A stretch of 64,000 nucleotides of DNA from positions 46,275,758-46,339,757 of the forward strand of contig NC_087062.1 of the NCBI RefSeq assembly GCF_963678635.1, read 5' to 3'. The position numbers were made by a program, and so were the translations under genes. Origin of the DNA: Symsagittifera roscoffensis (taxonomy: Eukaryota; Xenacoelomorpha; Acoela; Convolutidae). Shown in pieces: positions 25,427 to 37,339 of the stretch (the stretch's first letter is position 1; each line of letters begins with the position of its first letter). The notes beneath the pieces are model-generated. The model did no database searches. It was not told where the DNA came from and saw only the letters and a list, made by a program, of their open reading frames with translations.

Positions 25427-27345
25427 ATAAAAAAAGATGAGACCATCTTTGCTGCATATGACAAGGCAGAAATGAGGAAGACCAAAATCATGATAGTCGC
25501 GAGTTCAGACTTCGTATATACCTCCAAGTCTCTGTTTTGGCCTGATATGATAATGTTGGCAGCGGTCGACCTGGACCTAACTCAATCCGTGTCGATGGCG
25601 ATCGGAGTGCGCAAAGGCGGACAGATATGAACCCAATTACAATCGTGTTCGCTGGCATCAACGACCATCTACACGGCAGAGGTTTCCTGAGGAGACTCAG
25701 AGAGCCTACGACAGCCGAAGCCGTTGTATGGCCAGCTATAAAAGATATCCTCGAGTCATTGGGTGAAGTGGAGGATACCCTGAAAGAGGCTGCCTTCACT
25801 GAAATAACACCGAGAGCCGTGTTTGCACTGTCTCCGGGATATGTACATCTCCCGGATGGACTGAAGTTCGTGCATGCGATTGTGACTTTGCTCTCGGAAG
25901 GGAAATACGATGTGATCATATCTGCCCCAAGTCGCGAGATAGAGATGGAAAATTTGAGACCACTCAGAGCTGAATTACCTGCGGTGTGGTCGGACATCTC
26001 GAATGCGATGAGAGGATTCAAGGACCATTCACTACACATGCGAGTATTGGACGAAGTGCTGGGGTTGGAACTGTCCAACTTCAGTCGACAACTTAAATTG
26101 AAGTCAGGAATTGGCGATGACCATCGAGTAATCGTAGCGATATCAAACAATTTATGGTTCCCAGGAATGGAAGTAAAAGAGGAAGGAGAGTGGAGAAACA
26201 ACTCCAAAGAGACCAGAGCTCACTTGGAAGCGATGGTTTTGAGGACGAAACTCGAGGCTAACCAGTGGCTGCACTTGACCCCTCGGATAGCAGCGTTGGG
26301 CGCGGATGCTTTTGAGCAAGGCCCAGTAATGATCAGGAAGATCCATGCCTACTTGGTAAAGTAGGTGAACCTGGCCGAAAATGCTGAAGAGAAATCTGCC
26401 GAGTTTGTGAACAGAGTGTGCCAAGTGACCCTGGAGACTTTCTGGACACAGAATGTAGAGAAGGGAGATGGCTTTGACCGGACTGATAGCATTCTGGAAG
26501 GGCTAGGAGCCTGATGGACCGCGTCCTTCTGGGCGAAAGTTTATCGAACACTTTCTAGATATTTGATAAAGGAGTTTCTCCAAGCAGTAGCGGAAGCATC
26601 GATCGTTGAACTACTAGCCTTGTTCGTGACGTTTGGAGCAGAACACTTTGTGAAAGGACCGGCTGTACTGCTCACCGAAGGAATTCAAAATTTGCGATTA
26701 GATTGACTTCTAACGTTGATTGCAATAACGCATGGAAACTTGGGAGGGCTGATGAATTTGACGCGCTACCCAGAGCAGATGAGAGATAATGTGAGGAAGT
26801 TCGACGTAAAGCGACCTTCGGATTCCTGGAACAAGATAATAGATTTGAGACATAACCTCATCCAGTACCTCCTGCAGCAGAATCGCTTTGGAACAGGAGA
26901 GGATGAAACAATCCAGAGGGAGGAAGACGTGCGACGACATGTTGGGGGCATGCCCCTGCTAACTGATCTTAGCTTAGCTATGAGGACCGATCTCTTAGCG
27001 TTGATCAGAGGAGCCACGGAGTTCATGACAGTCATATATGGACCAGCAGTCACGTTTGCGTTCCCTGATGTTAAGGTGGAAGCATATAGGAGGTCGGTGC
27101 TGCACCTTAACCTCATATCAGCAGTGGACGGAAGTGCGCTGAATTGGTATGAGCAGCACGTATTGCGAGAACTCATAAGCGAAGATCTGTTGTTTGCCAA
27201 GATATCGGAGCCAGAGATGACGGTCGTCAATTTCGATGATCATTTCCGTGATCGCATGGGAGAAGTGGACAGAGGGCACCTTGAGGTATTCCCAAAGCTT
27301 ATGACAAGACAAATGGCGAGATCACGAGAATTCCTCGAAGCAAAA
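25427..27345 (+). mobile_element. Long region of unknown function with a second SGNH-like signature
   Basis: This is a continuous plus-strand coding-like region. It opens with IMIVASSDFVYTSKSLFWPD and soon after TIVFAGINDHLHGRGFL (about 25,648-25,698). These resemble block I (Ser-Asp) and block III (Gly-x-Asn-Asp) of SGNH enzymes. The remaining 500 or so codons are rich in helices and show no motif I can name. It ends at 27,345, where an unrelated LINE begins. It is part of the fossil region, with few breaks compared with gag-pol. Confidence 0.45.
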
Positions 27346-27389
27346 CAATACAACATTTCTGGCCGGGAACGAATCTATCTTTTCCTAGG

Positions 27390-30300
27390 AATCTAATCCA
27401 ACGACACGAAAACAGAGAGAGTGTTGAGAACAAGATGGACCTTCCCCGTGGCACGAAACTGCAAATTCCTTTCACTGATGGAAAAACATATGAAGCGAAA
27501 ACCATGATTAAAAAAGACCGTTCCAAAATTCATTTCAAAAATTGGAACAGCAGACACAATGTATGGTATCGTGAGTCATCAATATCAAGCTTTGCCCAAT
27601 TCCACAACAAAGAAGTCCTTCTTGCAGAGATGCAAGGAGGCCCAGCGATGCATTCTGTTAGTACCGTGGCGGGTTGCTGCAGAAAAAACGGGTGAGGGGG
27701 ACATGGGAGTCTGGGTAGAGGGAGACAAGGGGCATCCTCACCCAAAGCCAACCCTCCCAGTCAGCACCACCGTCCCCATGCCAACCGAACTCACCACTGC
27801 CGAGCGTTACTAATTATTTCCCAACTGAGTTGCTTGAGAAATTCGATGAAGTGACTATCAACGTTTTCGCAGACTGAGTTGCAACCAAAGGTCGCCGCCA
27901 AACAAGTGGCGTCGACTGAGAACCAGGAAACTGCCAACCTGAGAAGCGCACAGTGCTCGTGGTGCTCTAGAACCATCAAGCTCACGATACACTTGATCCT
28001 CCATTGCCATGGTCCCACGGGTAAAATTGCGCACTTTCGGGACAGCCCCCATTCGAGAAAGTGAATAGCGAAGCAAATATCCGAGTCAGAGAAAACAGCA
28101 TTGAACCAGCCAACGACATTGTTCACTTCATGAATATCAGCCGACGGCGTATCCTTAAGTTCGTCCCAAAAGCTTCCAGGATAGTGGTTGCAGCGGCACT
28201 GAGAGACACGCTCAACGCAATCCTGGACTCTGCAGACTCGAAAATTGCTTGGCTCCGTCTTTTCTTTTTCCCAACTCTATGTCTGCAAGCTCCGTTGAGA
28301 GCGAGAAAAAGCCGAAAACAGTCCTCTGGTACCCAAGTGAACAACCGAATCACCATATTCATGCAGAACCGAGACCTTGTCGATCTGAAACCCCGCACAC
28401 AATCCAAGCAAAGTTCCAACTAACAAACAGACGTTGAACAATCAATGAAACGAGTGAGCGAGAAACTCGACGAAGGTGATGTGAAAAGTGCTGTCCGACT
28501 TGCCAGTTCCAACAACGGCGTCCTCGAACCATCTGAAGAGATCTTGAGCAAGCTGAGGGAAAATCACCCTCCCAGACCACTAGATCGACTAGTTTTTTCC
28601 AGAAGACGAAAGTCCGCCGTTCCAAGCCAGCGAGATCTAAGCGCTCTTGGTATTGAAAAGCTTTCCCTTGGAGTTAGCTAGTGGGCTCTCTGGCCTGGAA
28701 TGACAGCATTTGAAAAACATCACGAGCCACAAAGCAAATGGTTACCTTCGTCGACTAATATCCTCACTGACTTCATTCAATAATCTTCTCCGTCGCGGAA
28801 AAGTTCCAACAATAATCCAGCTGGTCATCGCCGGAACAAAATTGCTAGCGCTACGAAAGAAATTAATCGGTGTCAGACCAGAAACCGTAGGAGACACTTT
28901 CAGGAGACTTGCTGCGAAAAGCGGATGCGAAGCAATAACAGCAAAAGCAAAGTCTCTTTTCGGGAACCTTCAACTAGGCGGCTGCACCCTGTTTGGAGCC
29001 GAGGCAGCAGCTCATGCAAATCGAGTGTTCTGCTACACGGCTACCGAACAAGAAGTGTTAGTGAAACTGGGCTTTGCCAACGCCTTCAACGCTATCAGAA
29101 GGACCAAAAATGCAGAATCTATTAACCGAGAAACACCGAGCTTCTCCCTTTCTTCAAACTGTGCTACTCGGAAGACAGCATCTTATCGTTTGGCCATTTC
29201 TCCCCACCATCTTCTGAAGGATGGCAACAAGGAGACCCCTTAGCAGGTTTTGGATTCAGGTTGACAATCTACCCGACCTAGAGATGCTGCAAGCACCGAT
29301 TATCAAGAAGCGCTGGGCCGCGTGTTGAACGAGAAACTGGTTTGTCTGAAGACTCTATGCAAACGAATGGAAGATGTAAACGCCCACGAATCATTTTTCC
29401 TCAGAAACTGTCTGTTTATTCCAAAAACTGCTCGATACTCAAAAACTGTCAAAAATATCAAAAACTGTCTGTTTATTCCGAAACTGCTCTATACTCTTCG
29501 CACCGCACCAACGTTTGAAAGGTCAGATATCCCAACTCTTTTTGATGAAGCAATCCGATCCACATTGCAAACAGTTCCAAACGTCCCTTTAGACGAACAA
29601 ACGTGGCAACAACTCACCCTGCCCGTTAAATGCGCAAGAATGGGCATACACAAGGTAACAGAACTGTCAACCCCTGCTTTTCTATCCTCTGTTAGTAAAT
29701 CCCGAGCTCTTGTCGAGTCAATAATCAAAACAGGATTGCCGGAAACTGATTTACGAGAAGCAGCTGACAGCGACGATCAGAAGAAACAGAAAAAATGGTA
29801 TCAACCTATCGCTGAAAACCTGCCAGGGAGCTCGAAAACGTCTCCTCTGATTAAGACAATGTCCGGTTGCAAGGAGCAGAATGCCGAGGATCCGGTGACT
29901 GCATCAACACTCAGCCATTATCCACGCTGAATTTTAAATTAACAACCGAACATTTCCATATTGCTTCCTCGTTATGCCTTGGCGCCAATATTTCATCACC
30001 TTACACATGTGTTTGCGGGGCCCAAGCTGACGTTAAGGGCATTCATGATCTATCCTATGCTAAAAGCAGCAGTCGCCACACGAGACACCGACTTGGGAAT
30101 GAAACCACCAAACGTGCTTTCTGTTTGTCCGACAACCAGTCAGCCTCTCATGTGATGACGGAAAGAGACCAGACGGTATCACTCTTTCTCCGTGGAAAAA
30201 CGGCCTCTGCCTGATCTGGGACTTCACGTGCGTCAACCGCCTTGCCATGTCTAATGTTGCCCGAGAAAACTTCCCAGGTCCGACAATAGCAGAAAAAGCA

Positions 30301-30610
30301 GATGAAGCAAAGCGAATGAAGCACGAGAGCCTGATTAGAAATTTCCAGCTGTTGCAGTCAAACACCTCGGCGGACTCGGAACCGACACCGACGACTTCCT
30401 GAAACAGCTTCGCCGCAAAATTATCGCGGAAACCGATGACAAATTACAGCCGGGACTTTCCTCAGACAGCGGCTGTCGTTAGCCGTCCAGATTGGCAATG
30501 CAGCCATTGTGAGAGGGTCGATAGAGCGTGCCAAAGAAGCAATCGTCCCAGACCTCTGAACAACCCCATTGTCACTAATGAAAAGATGAATAAATTAAGT
30601 AGCAGCTAAA
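27390..30610 (+). mobile_element. RLE-type LINE, family 3 (chromo-barrel-like N-terminus, RT, nuclease), decayed
   Basis: The first ATG (27,435) opens a segment whose residues 1-51 resemble a chromo-barrel/Tudor-knot: DGKTYEAKTMIKKD...IHFKNWNSRHNVWYRESSIS. A CSWCSRTI...H.HCHG zinc motif follows at about 27,952-28,015. The helix KLDEGDVKSAVRLAS (28,460-28,510) precedes the RT in all three related families here. RT motifs include LIGVRPETVGDTFRRLAAKSG (28,866-28,928) and VKLGFANAFNAIRR. The C-terminal part has a CVCG zinc motif (about 30,010) and RPDGITLSPWKNG...WDFTC (30,170-30,230), the restriction-like-nuclease signature. The copy is old, with several stops, shifts and a 60-bp internal duplication at 29,400-29,500. 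It interrupts the gypsy region at about 27.35 kb. Confidence 0.75.
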
Positions 30611-30689
30611 GCACTAACAGAATGCAAAAGTGTGTCATGCAATTAAATCAAGAATGGTAAATTATCAAAAGACTATAAAATTCCGTTTC

Positions 30690-31775
30690 AAATGGTAGGG
30701 AATGTTAAAAAGTCTGGAATGATCAAGAAGTTTGGTGTTGATTTGTGGCCGCGGAATTGAGCCAAGAGTGAGTTCGAGAACGGAGTCATTACCAAAACCC
30801 CATCCCCAAGTTTCGAACCCGCCTCTGAGTGACCTCGAGCAGAGAATAAAGCTAATAAGTAGAAAGCTTGATGAAGGAAAGACAAAGGAAGGGATAGGGC
30901 GTGCTGTTTGAGATGACAAAATTGCCCTTTTTTCAACTAGTAACTATCAAAAATTGTTGTCTAAGCACTCTCAGCCAGCCAAATTTGCAGATCCAAATCC
31001 AGAAATTTTAGATAGTTTTTCCGTAACCGAATTTTACCTATAAAAAGCAATAAAGTCCTTTGCGAACGGATCAGCAGCAGGTCCTGATAAAATAGTTCCT
31101 CCAATTTTTAAAGATCTTGTTAGTAAGGCGAAAGATAATGCAGGACGTTTTTTTCTGAAATCGCTTTCTAAACAGATAAACCAAATTGGAGATGGTAAAA
31201 TATCCAAATCCCTAAGCTCTTTCTTTTTTGGTGCAAGGTTTTTTGTCTTCATAAAGATAGACGGAGGGTTGAGACCGATTGCCATATGCATTACGCTGAG
31301 ACGTTTCGCGTCTAAATGCGCTGAAAGCAAGGCCCTCTCCAAGCGACAAAAAATTTTGGAAACGTTTAGGTAGAATGCGGCATTAAACGAGGAGCAGAAA
31401 TAGCTGCACACTCGTATCGAAACCTAATTGAACGCGACGACAATCCAAAATGCATTGTTTTTTTTTAAAACTAGATTTTATGAATGACTTTAACTCTCTT
31501 CAATAGAGAAACAATGCTAAACATGTTTTTATTTTCAAATCGCCCTGAATTATATAATTACACCCCTTGCGCATATACTAAACCTAGTTAGCTTTATAAC
31601 GGACGCTCTGTCATGATAAGAGAATACGGAACTCAGCAAAGTGATCCTGCAGCCCCACCCTTTTTGCGGAAACAATTCAGACACTAGTCAAACAGTTGGA
31701 GTCGAAAACTAACATCTGGTAATTACATGATGAAACTTTAGCTGACGACTGTTTTGACCTTCTAATTACCTTGAA
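30690..31775 (+). mobile_element. RLE-type LINE, family 2, plus-strand copy, internally deleted
   Basis: Sequence matches the family 2 copy at 43.6-44.7 kb: PHPQVS.PPLSDLEQRIKL, KLDEGKTKEG, FANGSAAGPDKIVPPIFKDL, then RT blocks DGGLRPIAI and LFAETIQTLVKQLESK. Near 31,750 it skips from the RT to the last 18 bases of the family's 3' UTR (TTTTGACCTTCTAATTACC, 31,752-31,770). Many small changes show it is old. Its 3' end is the insertion site of the minus-strand copy of the same family. Confidence 0.75.
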
Positions 31776-33771
31776 GGTAATCAGAAGGTCAAAGGTATCA
31801 TAGTAACCGAGGTTACAGTCAGGAGTCACTTCATCGCGTATTCCAGCCACCAAAATCCTTGGAATTTTCTAGATATGGAAGTCATAATGATTAAAGAAGA
31901 TGACAAGTGTTGATTTCCTTTTCTAATAAAATCGATACGGGTGACGTTTCTTCAATAAAAAACACGCAACTCGACGCGAGAAAATATAATATACAAGTAT
32001 TACAAACAAAAATTTTCGTCGAAAGTTAGTTTGTCATTTATTGTTCCGAGTACGCAATCTGTATTGCAGGGAGATTCTCTGTTTAAAAGGCTGCCTGCTC
32101 TGGGTTCCTCAGTACATATACTTAGGTTCTTACAAAAAACGCTCAAAAAAAATTTTGTGCTGGGGCCGGCCGCGCCCTGACTCTCAAAAGCTAGCGGTTG
32201 AAAAAAATACCCATCATCTGCTACATCTTTATAATTGTCATTTTTTTGCTCTTCGACTCAGCGGCTGTTGTACCAGCGTTAGAAACAGACCCGGCACTAA
32301 TCTTACTAGAAGCCATGGAGTCTACTACCGTTACATCCCACATGAGCTACTTACCAACAGCCCATGGAACTAGCGTCAAACCGTCTGGTCGCTTCTGATC
32401 GGTCCTGTAGAGGTGTCGTGGTTCTAAAACAGACGGAATGTGAGTATAAGATAAACTCTGCTTTACAAGGGCTTTCAAAAACAGGCGAACGCCTAAAAAA
32501 TCTTCCTGCAATTTTGAGGCAAGAAAGACCATGCGAACGATCTTCGGTAACATCTTTTCCGTTGGCATACTTTCGAGCCTAATCGAAGTCCCATCGCAAT
32601 TCTGAGTTGTTGATTCGACAGTTTTTACCTTAAATTTTGCACGGGATGACGTTCAACCATTGAGAGCCAAATCTATCTTGGAACGCGTTGAATGTTTTTA
32701 TGTCCGTTGGTTCGAGTCGTAGAACCAAGTCTGCAATTTCACTGTCATAGATTGGCTCTGTCCAGTTTTTTTTTGGATTTCATTTTCGGGAGCCATTTCA
32801 ATTTTTCCAAGTTCAAAGTACAGTTTAAGCGCATTATCATAGGTTCCATCCACATGCTCCAAACTAAAGATTTCGCTTAAGGCATTTTTCGCTCCTACTG
32901 CTGAGGCTAAGAAAGCAAGTAAAGCTAGTAGACGAGCGGAAAAAAACGCCCAAGCCACCTTTGGCTGCCGGGAGAACACTTTTGAAAACCAGTTATTATC
33001 CATTTTCACATAATTAACCTTGCTTAAAGAATTTCCTAGTAATATGACGAAGCGTTCCAAACAATCAGTTTGCAAAAAACAAGGGCTCATACGCAAAAAA
33101 ATGTAAAAGTTTTGGTATGCTAAAGCAATTTTTGAGGAGGTAAAAACCATAATGGGCGTTTAGTTTGTCAATGACATCCGAAATTTTTTCAAGCTCCTTA
33201 TTTTTCTTGTCAAGCAATTCTTTTCGGCAAAGTTCGCCGATTGGAAATCCTAAAATTAGGAGTTCTTTTTTTGTTTTCAATTTTTTGGGGCATATTTTTC
33301 GAAATTGTGATAAAAATTGATTTATACTGTGTACTCGTAGTCGGTCCCAATTGACCAAGTTCGCACTTCTCATTGTTCAAGCTCAGGCCGTAAATTTGTT
33401 CCAAATTCAGAATGTTTTTAAGGTCCCGGAGTACAACCTTATAGTCGTCGGCTAACTTTCCATCATCTAAATACCAGATGTTAATTTTCGACTCTAACTG
33501 TTTGATTAGTGTCTGAATTATTTCCGCAAAAAGGGTTGGGACTTCAGGATCACCTTGCTGAGTTCCGTCCTCTGACATTATGACAGAGCTTCCGTAAAAA
33601 AGGTAACTGGGTTTACTAAACGCGCTATGGGTGTAATTATAGAATTCGGGGCGATTCGAAAAAACATGATTCAGCATTGTTTCTCTATCTAGAGAGTTAA
33701 AGGCATTCTGGAAATCTAATTTTAAAAGAACAGTGTATTTTGGACTGTCGTCGCGTTCAATTAAGTTTTTG
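31776..33771 (-). mobile_element. RLE-type LINE, family 2, minus-strand copy with 13-bp target duplication
   Basis: Read on the minus strand, this copy starts inside the RT (DFQNAFNS...QQGDPEVPTLFAEII, about 33,740-33,520) and continues through the thumb. It then passes a decayed C-terminal part and the 3' UTR, which ends GGTAATC next to 31,776. It is flanked by TAATTACCTTGAA on both sides (31,763-31,775 and 33,772-33,784), a target-site duplication. 5' truncation plus a target duplication is the signature of target-primed reverse transcription. It landed exactly at the 3' terminus of the plus-strand copy, so the two lie tail to tail. Confidence 0.85.
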
Positions 33772-33785
33772 TAATTACCTTGAAT

Positions 33786-34035
33786 AAATGGAATAACCTT
33801 GAATAATAATCATAAAAAAAATTGATCCAACTACTAACAATGCCGACAGAAAATATGTTCGAAGGTTTTTATTCAGTGGCAGAGCCAGATAGGAGCGGAT
33901 AGTCTTCTGACAGTATATGTGTTTTCCCATTTGGGTCTGCTAGTAAGGATATATTAAAAAGGGGGGTCAATTAAAATGGGCCCTTCCGTCATGCGAAGGT
34001 ACGTGCACAGGTTGGATAGGGCCATACCAACGCTA
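33786..34035 (-). mobile_element. Retroelement 3' end, family 4 (truncated)
   Basis: About 250 bases match 39,733-39,985, including GGGCCCTTCCGTCATGCG and TGGATAGGGCCATAC. In the longer copies this sequence lies beyond the C-terminal coding part of a minus-strand retroelement, so here only the 3' UTR remains. Confidence 0.7.
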
Positions 34036-34254
34036 TATAGATGTCTTGTAAAAAACACATCAAGTTAAAACGTTTTCAATGCAAACTGCAACATCATCAG
34101 TAACTAAAAGACAAAAAATATATATACATTGTACACATGATATTAGCGTACAAAATTAACAAAGTGAGAAAACACTAAAAAGCAACCAAACCAACTACTA
34201 TTGATAGAATTAAGACAGAGAAATCTGTGACAATAAAACTAAAACTAAAGTTTA

Positions 34255-36626
34255 ATAGTTAGCTCTCTTTGTCGGTACTCCTCGCGCTGGTTGAGGTACG
34301 GCTTGGTTCTCTGTATGTACAATGCTTCCAAAGTCAGAAGTTTGTAGTTGTCCGAACATTTATCTAAAATTTTGAAGTCTAACTGCTAGTTTTCGTCTCC
34401 ACATGACCTTGTGTGCATTCCAACTGGTGAATCCTTTCTTCAATGCTCAGCAAAGCGGGTTCTGAATAGTCGGATGGTCTGTCCGACGTAGCTGGATGAA
34501 CACCCAGAACACGTCAATTGATAAATAACACCACTTTGGAGCTCGGAAGGGATAGAATTTTTCAAGGAAGGAAGTGCAGATTTAAGTTTTCGAGTTGTAA
34601 AAATAAAAGAACTACACATAACATTTTCGAGTCTTCTAGCAAACGTATCAGACATATTGCCACAATACTGCATCACCAAATTGTTGGATATTGTCCGCTT
34701 TTCCGGTTTTTTGCGGTCCTCTGACGTTGGGGTACCTGCAGTCGTCAATATTTTGGTGATAGTATTGCGTATAATAGGTTGATAAAAGACTGGAGGATAT
34801 TGATTTTGCTAAAAAAAAAAACACAAGCACGTTCGATAGCAGTATGGTAAGAACTCCAGTCAGAAGTAGCATTAAAAATGGGATGTACAGTACCCTGAAT
34901 GATGTTCTTCTTGAATCTTATCGGAGCCGTTGCCCGGAAGTTGAGCAAAATACCTATGTCAGTAGGTTTTAAATACAACTCAGTGTTAAGTTTCTTGTCT
35001 CGCAAAGTTACCAACATATCAAGAAACGGGACTTTCCGGTCATTTAACCTTTCGATGGTAAATTCAAGGTTAACATGTAAACTATTGACAAACGATAAAA
35101 TACTCTCATTTTTAGCAACTTTAGAGCTTCGTATAACATCATCGACATACCTACCGCAAACCTCGCAGGTCTCGATAGTTCTGTTATACTCCGTACAAGC
35201 AGAGCAAAACCACTCACAATTGGTAACTTTTGACACCGCGTTCCCGATGCAAGCTTCATGGCACCAGGTACAGCAGCCATCACACAAAACAGAGCTGCCC
35301 TCCTAAGTGACCAACTCAAGACAAACCTTACAGATGTTGCTCTCCACAGTGCTAGGTGGTCCAGTGACTTCTAGGCGCATCTTTTCCTCAAACTTTTTCA
35401 GCCACAAGTTCGCCAGAATAACTGCAAGACTAGAGCCCATGGCTGAATGAACACGTCTTTCTCGAACTCAGGAACGCATTCAGAACTATACAAACATTCC
35501 ACAGCATGAATCATGGCTTCCTGAACTGCAACGTTAGTATACAAGCTCTTCACGTCAAGGGAAAAAATGGTTTCATCTTCATCAATAGTGGAGCTGGCTA
35601 GCAGTTCCTTCATTGACGGAGTACAAGTCTCGATATTCGCTCCAGGCACTTTGTCGAAGAAACGCGATAAAACTTTGTTCAGTTTGTGATAGCAGCTACC
35701 TGGTAAAGATAAAACAGGGCGTAATGGCATATTGTCTTTGTGCACCTTAGCGAGACCATACAATCTAGCTGGCTGAGAGCCAGTGGCACGCGTGGACTGA
35801 TAAAACTCCTGCGAGATACTCCCATGATCACAAAGAATTTGCAGGGACTTGTCAAAACGTTCTTCAATTTTCAACAACAGGGGGTTTACTTTCACTGCTC
35901 TCAACGTCTGAAATTGATCACCAGACAACACCTCCAGAAAATTTTTCTCGTACTGGTTTGATGTCATCAAGGCGAAACCAGACCCTTTGTCAAAAGTAAC
36001 AGCTTTTATATCGTTTCTTTTCAGGTAGTGATTCACTTTAGAGAGAGCATGATCAGGTTGTTGTTGTTTTGCTTTTTTGACATACCACTGTGCAAGCGCA
36101 TTAACGTCACTCAGACAATCATTAGAAGCATCGTTTTCTTTAAGTGTTCTCAACAAAGAATCAACATCAGCAAGAAATTTAAGCTCACGGAGCTTGTCAA
36201 GAATGGGATGCTTAGGGCCTAGGCATAACAAGTCAGTAACCCAAGAAGGTGGACTAATACTATCGTCAAGAAACTTAACAGTATCTTTAACCGTCCTCAG
36301 TGGCTTACTTTGACGCATCATTAAGTGTTCATTAGAACACAGACAATCATTAGAAGCATCGTTTTCTTTAAGTGTTCTCAACAAAGAATCAACATCAGCA
36401 AGAAATTTAAGCTCACGGAGCTTGTCAAGAATGGGATGCTTAGGGCCTAGGCATAACAAGTCAGTAACCCAAGAAGGTGGACTAATACTATCGTCAAGAA
36501 ACTTAACAGTATCTTTAACCGTCCTCAGTGGCTTACTTTGACGCTCAGATAACAGTTGAATCTTCTTTTCGTGCGTGTGCTTCGTTTTACGAGTGACGTC
36601 TCTCAAAAACTGACGAGTATAAATTG
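34255..36626 (-). mobile_element. Penelope-like retroelement with GIY-YIG nuclease and a PHD finger inside the RT
   Basis: Read on the minus strand, the N-terminal part (36.6-35.9 kb) leads into RT motifs RLYGLAKVHKDNMPLRPVLS (about 35,760-35,700) and FSLDVKSLYTNVAV (about 35,575-35,530). These are typical of Penelope elements. Then come MGSSLAVILANLWLKKFE (RT motif 4) and the palm motif GRYVDDVI (about 35,155-35,132). Between them lies a C4HC3 zinc finger (35,340-35,190). After the RT comes a GIY-YIG endonuclease, VIYQLTCSGCSSSYVGQT with RTRFAEH (34,530-34,440), ending near 34,255. Penelope elements with this nuclease are the EN+ class. The copy has a few breaks and a 228-bp in-frame tandem duplication, and looks fairly young. 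Confidence 0.85.
36113..36543 (-). repeat. 228-bp in-frame tandem duplication inside the Penelope ORF
   Basis: Two copies of the same segment (36,113-36,315 and 36,341-36,543) lie 228 bases apart, which is 76 codons, so the frame is kept. They are identical by eye. The repeated protein part contains KPLRTVKDTVKFLDD and LCLGPKHPILDKLREL. This is a recent local duplication or an assembly artefact. Confidence 0.85.
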
Positions 36627-37290
36627 CTGCTGTGTTCCATAGCACAAAGCTGCTGTGTTCCATAGCACAAACGGCAATCAAACGCTAGGAAAAGAAATTT
36701 TCCACGTTCATTTTTGATTTTTCGCGGTTTGACTTTTGAATTTTTGCAGTTCTTTTTATTTCCTTTGCTAGAAAGAACAGCAAGAATGTAAAGGTCAGGA
36801 AAAACTGAATTACGATAATGAAAATTAAGTATCAGATATCCCAGCGACTTAAAAAGTTTACCCATTGATACGGTTTTCTCAAATTGGGTCAGTTTCATCA
36901 ATCATAGTTAAACAATCATGATTATCAGTGCATTCGCGTTCTATCCTTTTTCTACAGAACTCCTAAACTGACTGGGTTGATAGCCCTTGTGTTGACCATC
37001 ACAGAAGCCCTACTACTACTACTACTAAATTTTTCGTGAAACTCAAAGAGCTTTAAGGGCATGTTTTTTTTTAAATTCTAAAGTTGAAGTTTTTTTTCCA
37101 AAAAACAAGTTAAGTTAGTTGTTTTTCAAAAAAAAAGTCGGTTTTTTGTTTTCTAGCGTTCTCCGAACTGTCAGTTGGCTATGTTTTTATTTTGACGTGG
37201 GCAGGGCAACTTAGTTTGTTTGAACGCCTCTTGTGTAGCACTTCAAGTACTTCGAGTCGTTTTCATGGCTTATTGATTCGTTGCTTCATA
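36626..37290. repeat. Dispersed repeat Q, whole copy
   Basis: The stretch begins with two tandem copies of GCTGCTGTGTTCCATAGCAC and ends near TTCATGGCTTATTGATTCG. It reappears at 40,307-40,680 and 41,434-41,715, where it is split by another retroelement. It adjoins the 5' side of the Penelope element and may be its promoter/pLTR region, but the second copy has no Penelope RT next to it. Confidence 0.7.
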
Positions 37291-37339
37291 TAATAAACTG
37301 TTGTGGAATGACTGCTTCAAATTCTTCAGGACTCTAGAA

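Larger units (their letters stand above)
9108..27345 (+). mobile_element. Ty3/gypsy LTR-retrotransposon fossil, copy B, with macro-like and SGNH-like extensions
   Basis: This is one long plus-strand element or nest. It has a gag N-terminal region (9.1-11.0 kb), an amplified gag segment (11.0-18.03 kb), protease (18.03-18.34 kb), RT (18.9-19.98 kb), a linker, integrase (20.9-21.96 kb), a macro-domain-like segment (22.3-23.28 kb), and then SGNH-like and unknown conserved regions (23.67-27.35 kb). The order PR-RT-IN is that of Ty3/gypsy. It is a fossil with well over a dozen breaks. It is cut off near 27,345 by the start of a LINE. No 3' LTR was recognised, so whether the part after 23.3 kb belongs to the same element is inferred from strand and continuity. 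Confidence 0.8.

Noticed and set aside
25488-26207. Minus-strand frame of about 240 codons
   Set aside because: It is a shadow of the plus-strand coding-like region, with no domain recognised.
34062-34100. Hammerhead-ribozyme-like CTGATGA...GAAA on the minus strand next to the Penelope element
   Set aside because: Penelope elements do carry hammerheads, but here stem I has no partner downstream and stem III does not close, so the core match looks accidental.
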